Made by a program: the position numbers and the translations under genes. The notes beneath the pieces were generated by a model, which saw only the letters and a list, made by a program, of their open reading frames with translations, did no database searches and was not told where the DNA came from. Positions 11,748 through 23,320 of a stretch of 64,000 nt of DNA are shown piece by piece. Numbering within the stretch: the first letter of the stretch is position 1; each line of letters starts with the position of its first letter. The stretch spans positions 2,480,001 through 2,544,000 of the forward strand of contig NC_089559.1 of assembly GCF_040115645.1 (NCBI RefSeq), read 5' to 3'. Origin of the DNA: Euwallacea fornicatus (taxonomy: Eukaryota > Arthropoda > Insecta > Coleoptera > Curculionidae).

Positions 11748-14700
11748 TTACAATTCCTCCTTCTCAGGGAAATGGTATTTCTTAACGAAACGCTTAATAT
11801 CGTACACTGTGCGTGTGCCCTTGTAATCAGCGACAAATTTGCCATTTTGAAACAATTTAATCGTTGGGAAGCCTTGAATGTCGTATTTTTCCATCAGATC
11901 CGGATTTTCCGTGCAATCAACCAGTGCTAAAGAGTTGGAGAAGCCTTCGGAGGCTAGCTCTTGCGCCGCAGATATGTAGTCGGGTTTCATTCGGTTGCAA
12001 TGGGCGCACCCTGGAAGGGCATTTTAGATTTTCTGGTGTTATATTGAGTTACATAACTTACAAGGGGCGTAAAACATCACCAAAACTACTTCATTCCTTT
12101 GGAGCTCTGTTTTGAAGTTCTTCGCGTCCAATTGAAGCACCGCAGGATCTAAAGACCAACGCTCTGGCGAGGGGGAGCTGTGTTCGTTGGAGATCTGCAT
12201 GGGATTAGACATGTAACCGACGAAATCATCTTTCTGAAAAAAAAATTTAGGAAAATTAAAAAGAGAAACGAATATATCTGAGTGGGCAGAAACAAAAACG
12301 AAAGTGCCTGTAATGAAACTTACTGTTCTTCCTCCAGTGTAGGGTTTAACCTCCTTATTGTAGTAGCTGAAATACTTCAGGGTAGGGTATCCTGTCACCT
12401 TAAATGCACTGCAAATGGACGACTGCAAGGTACAGTCTACAGCTGCAAACTCCACCCTCGGATTATCCCTGAACTCAGCGGCTGCCTGCGTGAATTCGGG
12501 TTTCGCCTTCTTACAATGACCACACCCTGTAATATCCATTTTCTAAATTAAAAAATATATCTCTAGTTTTTCGTCCTTTCTTCATTTGAAGGGACAAACT
12601 ACGGTTCCAAATCTACCGTACTGAAAGTCACTCAATCTTCAACCTAATGGCACTTACATGGAGCATAAAACATAACCAAAACGTGCTTCTTTTTTTTCAA
12701 TACCGGCTTGAAATTCTCCTCTGTTAAATGGAGAACGTAGCTCTGTTCTTCGCTCCACGGCTTCTCAGGAGGTGGTGGTGGGGGCGGTTCTTTTGGGTCC
12801 CTTAAATAGTAAGTAATAGAAAACGCAGACTTAATTATTCGAGTTTTGACCGTAAAGTAATGGTAACGATGACAAAAAAAAGAACAGTTGTAACGCAAAC
12901 TTACCTCATAAAATCAATAATCCTGGGGGCGTCTCTTACATTCGCATTATACATCTCCTCCCCATATGAAAAGTAAATAACGGTGGGATACCCTTTTACG
13001 TTGAATTTGGCCGCTAAGCCCGCTTCTTTAGTACCATCAACTGCAGCTAATAAGCCTGAAATCTTTATATCCAGAACTAAAAAAAAAACCTTTTCACTAC
13101 AATAATAACCCACCCCTTCTTCCTTCATTTGAGCCGCGGCGGTCTCGTATTCCGGCTTCATTCTTTTACAATGTCCGCACCCTGGAAAAAAATCATAAAA
13201 TTGCCAAAAAACAGCAATTTACAGGCACTTACAAGGGGCGTAAAACATGACCAAAGCGGATGCTGCATCCTTTAGTACTGCGTCGAAATTGGCCACATTT
13301 AAATGAACAATATCCGTGGTGGATTCCGCCCAATCGGGCTCCTTAACCTTTACTTGGGGGGCTGCTGGATTGTGCATAAACTGCACTAGTGCTGCTCTCT
13401 TATTGTCTCCCTCATAGGCGAATTTGAAAGATCCATCTCTGATTTGAATTTAGTTAATCGCAACGATTTTTTTGGTTTAAAGTTAGACATACGTAAAATA
13501 GAGTAAAGTGGGGAAGCCACTAATGTTGTATTGGGTTCTGAGAACTGCGTTTTCAGGACGATTGACATCAATTGCAGCCAAAACTGATTGATCTTTCAAA
13601 TCTGAAGCTGCTTGCGCGTATTCGGGCTTCAAGGTCTTGCAATAGCCGCACCAGGGAGCGTAAAACATTATGAGAATGGGCTTACTTTCCCGTTTCAAAA
13701 ACCGGGAGAGAGTCTGGAAAAATTTATAGCCTTTTTCCTTCATGACTGGAGGATTGAAAATTTAGATTTGAATTCAAAAACGAGAATTTTGATGAATATG
13801 AGCAAATATAAATTGCTAAAAAACCAAGATGGTGACAACTTTTCTGTTACTGTCAATTTGATTCATAAAAATGTTCATTCATTTTATTCAAAAATTATCA
13901 TTAACTTCAATAATAACTGGGTTGTCCTGTAAATTTTACACTAATCAGTTTACTCATTGTCACTTACATTTGGATCTGGAATGTGTATAACATCTTTGGC
14001 AGAATCATCCTCCTCCCATGGCAACTCGCCAGTTGGATCTTTCATGAAATTCGTAACTGCCTTCTCATTAACTTTCCTGTCATAATCTTTATTAAATTCA
14101 CCATCTTTATAATGTTTCAGAACAAAAGCTTCGGTGATTGATATTTTAAGTTTTTTACAGAGCTTCTTTGCATCCCTAAAACGTCGATTTTTCATCTTAT
14201 TTTTTATTGAATTGGATCATAGCTATTAACTGCTCACCCTGAGCAGTTAATCACAACTATCACCCCTTCTCCCTTGATATTATCTGCCACATCTCTTAGA
14301 GTATCTAAGACAGCCTGTGATTTTTTGTAGGAGTTGTAAAAGCAAACTAAAACATTGGTTTTAGTTCTGAGTAGCTTTTTGAGGTCTTTGCTGTCTGTTA
14401 TATTATCGACTAGTAAGTTTTTTCCATTCTGCTTTGCACCATGTACATACAAAGGCAAGAAAAATATCTGAAAAAAAGATTTAGAAGAGATATGAAGAAA
14501 AATGTTAACAAGGTCAACCAATACAACAATTTTGAAGCCAAAAGCATTGAAATGTTTATTGAACTTCCAGTTTTTTTGTGCTATCAAACAGATGGTTTTG
14601 CAGGGTAACCACACTAAACTAGCTAAATAGGAGTGCTCCTTTTGGATGCACTTAACAATCGCTGTAGAAGCGGATTTGAATGTTGACAAGTTCAACTAAG

Positions 14701-14768
14701 ACTAATCGTTACAATGATAACTACTTAATACTCACAAAAAATAGGAACAAAATTGGCCTTAAGTGCAT
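11748..14768 (-). CDS. PDIA5: PDIA5-type protein disulfide-isomerase with four thioredoxin domains
   Basis: There are eleven minus-strand exons: 14768-14736, 14467-14238, 14175-13968, 13713-13493, 13438-13233, 13181-13110, 13055-12905, 12800-12658, 12526-12324, 12233-12062, 12010-11748. They join to about 633 residues. In order: a signal peptide (MHLRPILFLFF then IFFLPLYVHGA); an inactive N-terminal thioredoxin-like domain (SKDLKKLLRTKTNVLV, RKLCKK-type helix); then four a-type domains with active sites APWCGYC, APWCGHC, APWCGHC and APWCAHC, each with its cis-Pro motif (GFPT, GYPT, GYPT, GFPT). The C-terminus is KEEL, an ER-retention signal as in human PDIA5. It should catalyse disulfide exchange in the ER lumen. 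Human PDIA5 has three catalytic domains and about 519 residues, so one extra C-terminal domain is present. The donor at 13110 (G|GTTATT) was chosen because only it keeps frame, and it is the weakest junction. Confidence 0.92.
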
Positions 14769-15499
14769 AACTGGAATGTTGGTTTTGGCTCGAAATTGAT
14801 AGAAAATACTGCATACAAATTTCGAAATTGTTGAGTATAATGCAGGTACTGAAATGAGGCATTCGCAGGCGAATATGTGATATTTATATCATTTTTCTAA
14901 GAGATTTTAATTTAAAATTAATTAAATTTGGAAAAACAGAAAAACAGCGGCTAACACTAAATCTAACCTCAAAAAATATAATCTATTCTTTTGGTTTCGA
15001 TGGCCTCTCTTCGCTACTAGTGTGGCCTTCTTCCTTATAAAAACAATGGAATATAACTAGACTGACATATCATAAAAAATGGTCAGTAAAACCGAAAGAT
15101 CACATACAAAAAAAATATCTGCGCATGTGCAAACATTTTGTCCAAATATGCAGATATCATGTGATATATCATATAATATATTTCCAAGTAAACATTTTAA
15201 ACGTGTATATTGCACATTTACATATCTGACGGCTTTAAAAAAGCCAAAAAATTATTATAATTGGAACTATTCCCTTAAAATTCAAAATATGAATTAATGA
15301 TATTCGACCAACCAGAGCAGATTAATACAATTTTGTTCTAAGTGCATCCCAAACTTTTCCAAAAACTCCATCAAAGTTGTTTGTTTTTAAGATCCTATAT
15401 TTCTGGCATAACGTATAGATTTTTAAGAGAGTACTTTTACTTTGAACGTTCTGTATCATATTTAAAATTAAAAATTAAAAACAAAAAAAACTTAATTGT
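14769..15499. other. Upstream region of PDIA5, no gene seen
   Basis: AT-rich sequence between the PDIA5 start and the tRNA gene. It presumably contains the PDIA5 promoter. No open frame has coding character and no repeat was recognised. Confidence 0.5.
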
Positions 15500-15582
15500 G
15501 TCAGGTGTGGGGTTCGAACCCACGCTCCCTTTCGAGAACCAGAGCTTAAATCTGGCGCCTTAGACCGCTCGGCCAACCTGAC
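15500..15582 (-). tRNA. tRNA-Leu (anticodon UAA)
   Basis: Read on the minus strand this 83-base stretch folds as a class II tRNA. The acceptor stem is GTCAGGT paired with ACCTGAC. The D-arm/A box is TGGCCGAGCGG. The anticodon stem is CCAGA/TCTGG around the loop TTTAAGC, giving anticodon TAA. There is a long variable arm (TTCTCGAAAGGGA), and a T-arm/B box GGTTCGAACCC. The gene has no intron and no encoded CCA. A run of eight Ts follows within 15 bases on the minus strand, as expected for RNA polymerase III termination. The acceptor stem pairs fully except for the usual wobble freedom, so it looks functional. Confidence 0.96.
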
Positions 15583-16575
15583 ATAACTTTTGTATCTATT
15601 CTACCATATTAAATACTGTATAGGTTATTTAAGAGAATATTGAGGGTTAATATTTTTATAACTTTTCATAGGTACATTCAGATTTTAAATTAACATATTT
15701 CATGTTTAATTGATTGGTTGAATTATATTGGGATATAGCTGCCAGTTTAAACGCTAAATTATTATTTCAAGTTTATCATAACAGGTTAGGTATCGACATT
15801 CTGAACTTAACTCTGTCTCACTCGTATTTGTCAGAAGTAACGGTAAAAAGTGAAATACAACCTGCACTATTGTTTGCTATTTATTTTTTAATGTCAAAAA
15901 CATTTGATTAATGTCACTCTCGCTGTCACTTGGATCAGCTGTTTATGTTTATATTTGTGTAAATTAGAAAATTCGAAAAAAACTCCGATTGTGCCAAAAG
16001 TTTCCTACGAGTTTCTTACTTTGCCAAAATCATCATTTTGTGAGTATTGAGTGTAGTTTTCTTGGTAACATTCTAGTGTTACATAATTAAGATCACTGCA
16101 AGTAAAACTACGATTTTACATACCGGCAAGTCAAAGCTTAAACTTTGGTGCTGTGTGCCGGTTTGAATGCTAACTAATTTCCAAAAGTTTAATAAGTTTC
16201 TGGCTGGAAAACAGATGTTCAAGCAATTAAAAGTCTTATGTAATGTTAGCAAGTCCGTACTAATAAACTGAAACTTTTTCTTACAACCCTCTGCATATCA
16301 ATTTATGCAAATGTTTAGTGTGAGTGTAGGGCTGAATTATTATCTTTATCAGTAGCATTACTTCCATAGGAGAAGCTCTTGAACCTCTATTTTCAAATTT
16401 ATAGGAACTTAATATCTGTAAACTTTTTATTATTTTTTAATCTTTATTCGTTTAGCATTTACAAATATCCCTTTTTAAACTTTAAAATTCTTGGAAACTA
16501 GATCTCTTGACAATATTTGGCATAAATTTAATAACCCATTAGGATCTAATATTGTTTTTGTGTTTATAATTTCAG
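15583..16575 (+). other. PHPT1 upstream region with probable 5' UTR exon
   Basis: No coding frame is supported. A donor-like TTTT|GTGAGT near 16039 and the acceptor TTTCAG ending at 16575 suggest a non-coding first exon of the PHPT1/janus-A gene around 15950-16038. No other feature is seen. Confidence 0.4.
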
Positions 16576-16581
16576 TAATAC

Positions 16582-16780
16582 ATGCTCAGAGTTGCCCTCA
16601 TAGGCATCAAGAATTTGAGAGAAATGGCATCTTCGACAGCTCTTCCTCAGATAAAAAGTGTGGACATTGACCCCAATGGCACTTTTAAGTATATTTTAGT
16701 CAAAGTAAACAGTACAAATACGGAGGGGAAGTGTGAAGACAAGATCATTGTCAGGGGATATGCTGAGTGTGGATATCATG
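16582..16780 (+). CDS. PHPT1: Janus-A/PHPT1 14-kDa phosphohistidine phosphatase, first coding exon only
   Basis: The exon follows a TTTCAG acceptor (16575) and ends at a CATG|GTAAGT donor in phase 1. It encodes PQIKSVDIDPNGTFKYILV and the block IIVRGYAECGYHG. These match the start of the janus/PHPT1 fold (V-D-I-D-x-x-G-x-F-K-Y, then I-V-R-G-Y with the first catalytic-region His). Two starts are possible: ATG at 16582, giving a basic, hydrophobic leader (MLRVALIGIKNLRE), and ATG at 16624 (MASST), which fits the cytosolic human protein. The upstream start may give a longer or targeted form. The remaining half, with the GGGRI and VYGYS motifs, was not found downstream; in-frame reading into the next AG gives only GALERFF and a stop. 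The gene is therefore split by a long intron, broken or partly duplicated. Confidence 0.75.
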
Positions 16781-17660
16781 GTAAGTGTTTAACAATTTGT
16801 TTATCTTTTTTGTGCTTCATTTATTTTTTATGTTAATTTGGGAATTTCTAAAATTTTCTGCTGCGAATCTCTACAGGGGCACTTGAGAGATTTTTTTAAA
16901 CCTCTAATATGCTGTTTCATTGATAAGTGTGTAATTTTATCTTAATTTAATTAATCCTATAATCTTACCATTTCCACGATCAAATATAAAGTAAAGGGGT
17001 AAGTCGTTAATTGCTTCAAAATTTGTCTTCAATATAGTATAAGGTGGTTTAAATTTAGTATTTTTATTTGGAATCTGAGTAACTGTAATGAATATTTCTA
17101 GAACGGATATGAGAATCTTTTTAAGGTAAATTTGGGTGAACAAAATGGTTACATAGGGTAAAAAATTCTGGCTCATATAGGATAATTTTCAAAAATATAC
17201 AATTTTTGCAATAAAATAATATAAAGCAATGAAAAACCTTTTTATTCATATAAAATATAAAAAATAGGGTTTCATCACTAGGAACAAATAAACGGCTTTT
17301 TGGTGTACTATAGTTTATTGGTACTTTACATATTTTCAGTGAGACAACTCTTCAATTTTACTCTTCTTCGTCAGGATATAAAAGTACTTTTTACTTTACC
17401 CATACTTGATTTTGACAGGATTTTTACTCTGCATCTTAAATCTAAATCGTAAGATATACTTGTAGTAGGAAAATAGACCAAACTCAGGTCGCATGTGCAG
17501 AGTAAAGGCAAAAGTTGAAAATAATCAATGAAAATTCAAAATTGAGACCATCAAATTAAACCTAATTCATTCTTTTAATTGCATAAGTGATTTAAGTTCG
17601 TTTTTTATTTCATTCATAATTTATACGTTTCTTCGTATAAACTAGAATCGAACGGTCACA
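16781..17660. other. PHPT1 intron/intergenic sequence, nothing recognised
   Basis: AT-rich non-coding sequence. I searched for the second half of PHPT1 (GGGRI, YGYSQG-type motifs) in the plus frames and did not find it. Confidence 0.4.
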
Positions 17661-17665
17661 AGCAC

Positions 17666-17856
17666 ATTAACAATTCGAATTACTAGCAATGAATGTGTCC
17701 GTAATGTGCAAGTAACCATTCCATTGTACTGGTTTGTTCAAAGGTACAGGTTGAGTCCCATTTGTGGTATGATATTCAGTCCTGGGGGTTCTGAAGTGAC
17801 TGCAGGTTTCATCCTTTCTCTTCCATCCCCCAGAGAGCCATAATGTACACTGAGCC
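17666..17856 (-). other. Candidate orphan coding exon
   Basis: On the minus strand, after a good acceptor (TTAGTTGTCAG), two frames stay open in a stretch of markedly lower AT content than its surroundings. One frame runs about 62 codons (starting AQCTLWLSGGWKRKDET, ending IASNSNC and stop). The other runs about 38 codons (LSVHYGSLGDGRERMKP, ending GLNLYL and stop). The first joins in frame to the donor at 19192 of the arrestin gene, so it could be an alternative last exon. It could also belong to another gene. I do not recognise either peptide. Confidence 0.3.
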
Positions 17857-18369
17857 CTGACAACTAAATATTTCGACGAACTTTTTGTAATTTAAGCTAA
17901 AACAACTTTTCAACTAAAATTATACAACTGGGCCTTAGTTTTGTTATACTCGAAATGAATGCACAGAATTTGAATTTTTTTCCTGAATTTGGAAATTTGT
18001 TTACTTTTAAGCTCACGTATGAATACACCAATATTTATTTTTTTGTCCAGAATTTGCAAATTTTAAAGCTGTTCGCATCGAAACGAAACCTGAAAATTGC
18101 TAATTTGGCCTTAATTTTGAGGTTTTTTAAAACTTGTTTTATACCAAATTCAAGCCCGGAATTGGCTTTTTAATCGAGAATTAACACTTTTTTGCTGTTT
18201 AACCCAAAAAATTCAACCTCGGATTATCAATTTTTGTTAAAAATTCCCTGTTTCAAGAATCGAAAATTGAAATTAATTCCTTATGGTACAAACTAATAAA
18301 TAAACTGAACTTTCATTATAATCAAGTTTCACATATTGCTTTAGTGAGGGACTAAACTCAATAATACAA

Positions 18370-18402
<33 letters not shown>

Positions 18403-18742
18403 TATACATATATGTGTATATATATATATATATACATATATGTGTATATATATATATATATATGTTTGATCTCTATCTTACCTGAGGTTATTGATAGATA
18501 ATTTCTTAAATAAGTATCTTGGGGATGGGTTTTCAGAGGTTTAAAAACCACACACCAAAGCTGATTTCAATGGAAGGCAAACTCAGGTCCTTCATTTGGA
18601 TATCATCTGGTAACCCTATTTTCAGGGGAGTTTTAGTAGAATTTTTTTTAATTACTTTACTTTAGGCTATGTGCATTTAGTTCCTTTTCCTATTTACACA
18701 TACACATACCGATATTGAGTTATGCACAATTTAAATCATCAG
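17857..18742. other. Non-coding stretch with TA-rich microsatellite
   Basis: It probably includes the 3' UTR of the arrestin gene. The only clear feature is the TA/TATG microsatellite listed separately. Confidence 0.4.
18369..18463. repeat. TA-rich microsatellite with higher-order unit
   Basis: Alternating TA runs are interrupted regularly by CATATATGTG, so that a unit of about 33 bases occurs at least twice. It is a simple repeat without coding meaning; the long minus-strand Tyr/Ile frame across it is an artefact. Confidence 0.9.
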
Positions 18743-20428
18743 CTATGAACTGCGTCTGGTCCTTAAACAGCAAAACGCGCGTGTTAAACTAAAAAACGCC
18801 CCATGTTCATCTTCGTCCTCATTTTGTGGGCATTCCACATGCTGGGCGCCATTTAACTTTAACAAAGCCGGTGCGCTCTCTAGATCTGAGTCCGATTTAC
18901 CGATCGCCACGATTTCGTCCAAGTTTTGGAGCTTTTTGGTTACTTTCTGCGCGCCCCCTGCTGAATTTCGAGTTTCTTCTTTGGCACCGTTTTTGCAGAG
19001 TTGTAAAGTTGCCGGCCTCTGATGGGAGATAATGAGAGAAGCACCGCTATCTGATCCCTCTTGAAAGGTGTTTTTCGAGGCTTCAACGGGAGATTTGTCA
19101 GTTTTGTTGATCTCCACCACGACCTTGAGCAAAATATATTTTTCATCTCAAAGAAGCGGAAAATTTATAATTTACCTTTTCCTTTTCTCACGTTCCATCT
19201 TTTTCAGGTTTTATGTCCAGTTCGGTTTTCTTTTGAGCCTGCGGTGGCTGAACGTATCTCCTTGAATCAGTTTCGATTTTCTTGACCCTGGTCAAGGTTT
19301 CTCCGTCGTAATCCGTGCAGGTGTGCATAAGGGTGAAGGGTAGTTTTAGACTCACGTCTCCTCCCATCACGCTCACTATGAGTTTCACTGAAAAATGGGC
19401 ATTTCTTTGCAAATGAAAACAATTTTTAATGTCTAGAATAGACAAATCCTATAAATCCCAAACGGTTTTGCAGATTCCGGAAATTCTCTGAGAATGTTTG
19501 AGCAAATTACTTGTATAAGTCAAAAAGGTGCTTTACTTTACGACCGTACTATATATGGTAGTATGATCAATATTACAATTTAATAAACGTGAAATGGCCT
19601 TTAGCGGATAGTAAATTACGTGAGGCAATATCCAAGGCCATGAGAACACAAAACGGGATTAGAAAATTATCGAATGGAGCAAAAGGGAAGGATTAACTGA
19701 ATTGTTTGATTCCTTCTATTGGTATAAAACAGGTTTTGTTTTGCATGTCCCATAATGGCGTATTTTCACTTTTTTCCCTTAAAATGTCAAGAAATTAACA
19801 ATATTAGATTTATCTTTGGTACTTTGGGGAAAACTTGCAGTATAAATACGGCACAAAACTAAGTGATTGCTTTGTTGGCTGAAACCCACCCAATCACATC
19901 CAACATTTTGGAAAATCCTTGCATTTGACTCGTAAATAATATTAGATTAATCTTGGTTGTGTCTGTAGGATAATTAAAAAAAAAATTGGTAATTTAAGTA
20001 GTGCAAAATTGCAGTGATACTACGACACAGAACTAGCGTCAGAAATAAATGCAAAAAGTATATTTTTGATGATACTGAGCATATTTCTCTACATCTAGAA
20101 GTGATTTCCTCCCATGTTGGAACGATCGTGTGTTTGGAAATTTACCTTTAACATAGTAAGAGACGTATATTGCAAATACGTTCCTATCATCACTATTCCC
20201 AGTAACCGAGCACACGGTACTGGCCAAACTCGAGTTGGATTTGGTGTAAGTATCCTCCAGTGCGATCCAATTCTTCGTGGTACTGTTCATGGGCAGCAGA
20301 GTGTACGTCTTGTTCAAAGTAGTCCCATTGACCACTGGACACGATTCTTTATCGCTGACCAGAGCCACCACGTTCTTGAATTTTCCATTGCTGAACATGC
20401 AGACATCCACGTGTTGGACCACAAATAC
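18743..20428 (-). CDS. Arrestin, C-terminal exons only
   Basis: Exon 20428-20146 opens after a TTCTAG acceptor in phase 0 and reads VFVVQHVDVCMFSNGKF, then KTYTLLPM, WIALEDTYTKSNSSLAST and IYVSYYVK. Exon 19387-19192 continues VKLIVSVMGGDVSLKLPFTLMH. This is the arrestin C-domain signature (compare VSYxVKVKL...GGD...LPFxLMHP of visual and beta-arrestins). The next exon runs from about 19119 to a stop at 18743 and should encode an acidic, Ser-rich tail ending TRAFCCLRTRRSS. Its splice phase does not fit the obvious 19192 donor (AC|GTGAGA), so the tail join is uncertain. Arrestins bind phosphorylated G-protein-coupled receptors. The sequence is divergent from both visual and kurtz types. The N-domain and polar-core exons were not found on the minus strand up to 64 kb, so the gene is either spread over a very long intron or 5'-truncated. 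Confidence 0.75.
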
Positions 20429-20618
20429 CTAGAAGGAAGTGTTAAATGTTTTGTACATCCTGCATATGTTATTCTAGGAGAAAATTCGCTCATATCCATT
20501 AAAACTTGAAATGTATAAAATTTTCAATCTCACTTGTTTGTCGTCGATCATTAGTTATACAGTGGAAAACTTCTGATTTACATGGCGAACCGAAATTTTT
20601 TATAAGTTGTAACAACAT

Positions 20619-21275
20619 ATAGGGCATTTCAAAATCGACTCTCAGCGTTGAGATCTCGGAAACTAAAGGACATGCGAAAGAGTTCATATAGGAACAAAAT
20701 TGCGTAATTTAGCCCTCAACCAAATTTCATTTTGAAAATTTTAACAATTTTGCGAGTATTTCTGAAAGTATTCGAAAAAAACTAAAAATCGGGGATTTTT
20801 CATTTAGTTCTTCGACATTATTTGACCAAGAAGTTCAAATCCACATGCACGTTTTCATTGCCCCTTTTTCCCAGCTGCACGATGACGATTTCAGATGTAC
20901 CATCCGACGTTTCATTTTTCGCTTACCATCATTAACTTTATTTTTTCTTATGGGCGCAGCATTGGTTTTTTTGGCAGAAAAGTAGCCGCATAACAAATCT
21001 GAAAACGTCATCGCGTAGTGAAGAAAAAGTGACAATGAAAATGTGCTTGTGACTCTGGGCTTTTTTCTCAAATGGCGCTTAAAAAAGGAAAAACGAATTC
21101 TCCAATTTATAATTTTTTTTTCCTATCTTTGGAATCTTCACTCGGGAAATTCAAATTTTGAAAACGGCATTTGGTGAAACGCTAAACTGTGCAATTTTAC
21201 CTCTATTTAAACTTCTTCGCATCTCCTCTAGTTTCCAACATCCCAATGGTGAGGGTCGAATTTGAAATTCCCAGT
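20619..21275. mobile_element. Fold-back inverted-repeat element 1
   Basis: The 5' arm (from GGGCATTTCAAAATCGAC) is the diverged inverse of the 3' arm (ending GTCGAATTTGAAATTCCC). Pairing continues for at least 150-250 bases per arm, including AAACTAAAGGACATGCGAA against its complement. There are TA dinucleotides at both edges. No transposase is encoded; the minus frame inside is a shadow. It is an old non-autonomous hairpin element lying just upstream of the arrestin exons. Confidence 0.75.
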
Positions 21276-22234
21276 ATAGAGCCTCTCTTTGGATGGAATC
21301 AATTTTCGAATGTGTTTCGACTTTTTGGTCGGCGCCAGCTTGGAATTTAATTTCCTGAAGGGATTTTTAAGGAATCGAATGGATTTTTCCCTGTATTAGG
21401 AATTTTTTGGCTGTCAGATTGTCGAGGAATTGCCTGTAGAGACAGCAGGTTTATTAGCTTTCAGTTAAAGTTAAAGTTACAGCACCCAGGGGGAATTATA
21501 CAATTTCAATTTTGTATTATTACCCTAAACGACGTTTTATTATGAAACCCTTCAAGGGAATTTTGATCATGTCAACCCTCCCTTCACATTATATCCAGTA
21601 TGTTATAAATTGCATTATTTGGATAAATTGGGTTATTTAGTTAAATTTGATTTTAATCTGAAAAATTACTGAAATTTCATAAATCAAGCTGAAAATATGA
21701 GAGAATATATTATTTTATGCACAAATGGATCGAAGCCATTTGTTGACATTATATAATAGTTTCCATGGCCAAAACAATTAGTTCGCGACCAGCGGGCGTG
21801 GTCCGATTTTTAGGGCCTGTGGCTCATGGCAACGGGCCTAAAGTTACAGTGATGTTCGTCGTTAGTGTTACCGTAACGTGGTAAATTAAAACTAACGCGT
21901 GTTCATTTTTTAATCGTCCTAAACAGATGAGTAAAAAATTCATCATTTACGCGTAAAACATTGGTTGTAACACGGGACGAAAGAATTATCACACCCTTGA
22001 CCACACAATAGCCCTTTGCTTCGTATCTGGGCCTCAACGTTTCGGCCCCTGGCGTAACCTTTTATTGTCCCTCTACACGTAAATAACTGAATCCAACCAC
22101 AATGTTTAGGGATACTTCCATCTTTGACTTAATTTTTTTTTTAATGCATTCAAAGGCCATTTTTTGCCTACGTTTGTGAAAATACAAGTCATTTAATCCC
22201 GTCTTAGCCTGTTAGCAGCCTGCTTAAACAGCTA
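21276..22234. other. Unclassified non-coding stretch
   Basis: No open frame with coding character and no repeat pairing were recognised. It may be old, unrecognisable transposon sequence. Confidence 0.3.
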
Positions 22235-23320
22235 CAGTGGAAAATAGAAAATCCGGTCTTCAATAGTTTTTTTAATATTTCCCTTCGGCAAACCAATAAA
22301 CAATTTTTACTTTTATCCGCTTAAGTCAGTGTAGTGTTTATTAACCGCGCAGCGAAGGGATTTAACGAGACAAGAGATTGTTAGAGCATAGGGCCTTCTG
22401 GGCATCGGCACGAGGCAAACTCAGGTTGCCGTGGAGGTGGGTACTACTCAAACCGTGATACCTCTTCAGTCGCCATGTCGAGAAGGGGTCAATGCGGCGG
22501 AAAGGGGCACCGGGATCGAGCTCGCTTTATAACCCCTACACAGGACCATTTTCTACAACTGAATGCTCGAAGACGCCTGACTAACGGCATTAGAACTGCG
22601 AATTCCGCTTCAGAAAGTACATAATATCGATGTGGGGGCTGAAACTATGCGTCGTAAATTACATAAAAACAATCTGCATAGACGCCGACTCTTTGGGGTT
22701 CGGTCGTTGTCATGGGGTACTCCAGGAGTGCGACTTTTGTGGGCAGAAGGACACGTCGAATGGCGAGATGAAAATAGAATAAATGTGCTTTTCATTAGTA
22801 CCCCCATTTTGAATTTATCCTCACTCCAGAAGGGCTCGCGCGTGGAGAGAATCTAACAATGGCAACCGTCTGAGCAATCTTCAGGAAGTGCACCCTTTTC
22901 GAAGTCGACAATTATGGTATGGGGAGGAACTGGTATCGGGGGAAGAACATTGGAGAATTTTTTGGCTGGTCGATCTCATGTGGATCAGATATTGGTCCAA
23001 ACTTAGCTTACATGCACGATGTAATGTCAGACGACGCACATCAACACTTGCGAGAAAATGTTTAGAGAACAACGATATCCAGCTGTTACCGTGGCCAGCA
23101 CAGTTTCCGGACCTAAATCCTGCTGAGCGCATGTGGGGTATGCTTTAAAGCAGAGTTGTTTGTATGGATAGGCTAAGAGACGGTAGAAGCACTCTCTTTT
23201 AGGGCTTCAAGTGGCATAGAATGAGATGCCCCAATCAAATTGATTACCTCATTCTGAGCACGTCGAGACGATGCTGAACAGTTTTAAATAATCCAGGAGG
23301 GCATACAAGTCATTGGGCTA
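22235..23320 (+). pseudogene. Decayed Tc1-like transposon
   Basis: Scrambled frames on the plus strand resemble a Tc1 transposase: a second HTH/linker-like stretch (ETMRRKLHKNNLHRRR, 22640-22690), then the last catalytic block ENNDIQLLPWPAQFPDLNPAERMWGML (23070-23145), which is the WPA-SPDLNP-E signature of the DDE fold. Stops and frameshifts break it repeatedly. A TA followed by CAGTGG at 22235 may be the 5' end. The 3' end is a guess. Confidence 0.7.

Noticed and set aside
12282..12551. Plus frame across PDIA5
   Set aside because: Shadow of minus-strand PDIA5 exons; the minus reading has WCxxC domains and consistent splice phases.
15342..15563. Plus-strand frame ending with GVGFEPTLPFENQSLNLAP
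   Set aside because: It is the antisense of the tRNA-Leu gene; this peptide is a classic tRNA artefact.
18273..18551. Minus frame of alternating Tyr and Ile
   Set aside because: Translation of a TA microsatellite.
20114..20509. 131-codon plus frame opposite the arrestin exon
   Set aside because: Antisense shadow of the conserved minus-strand exon, with no family match of its own.
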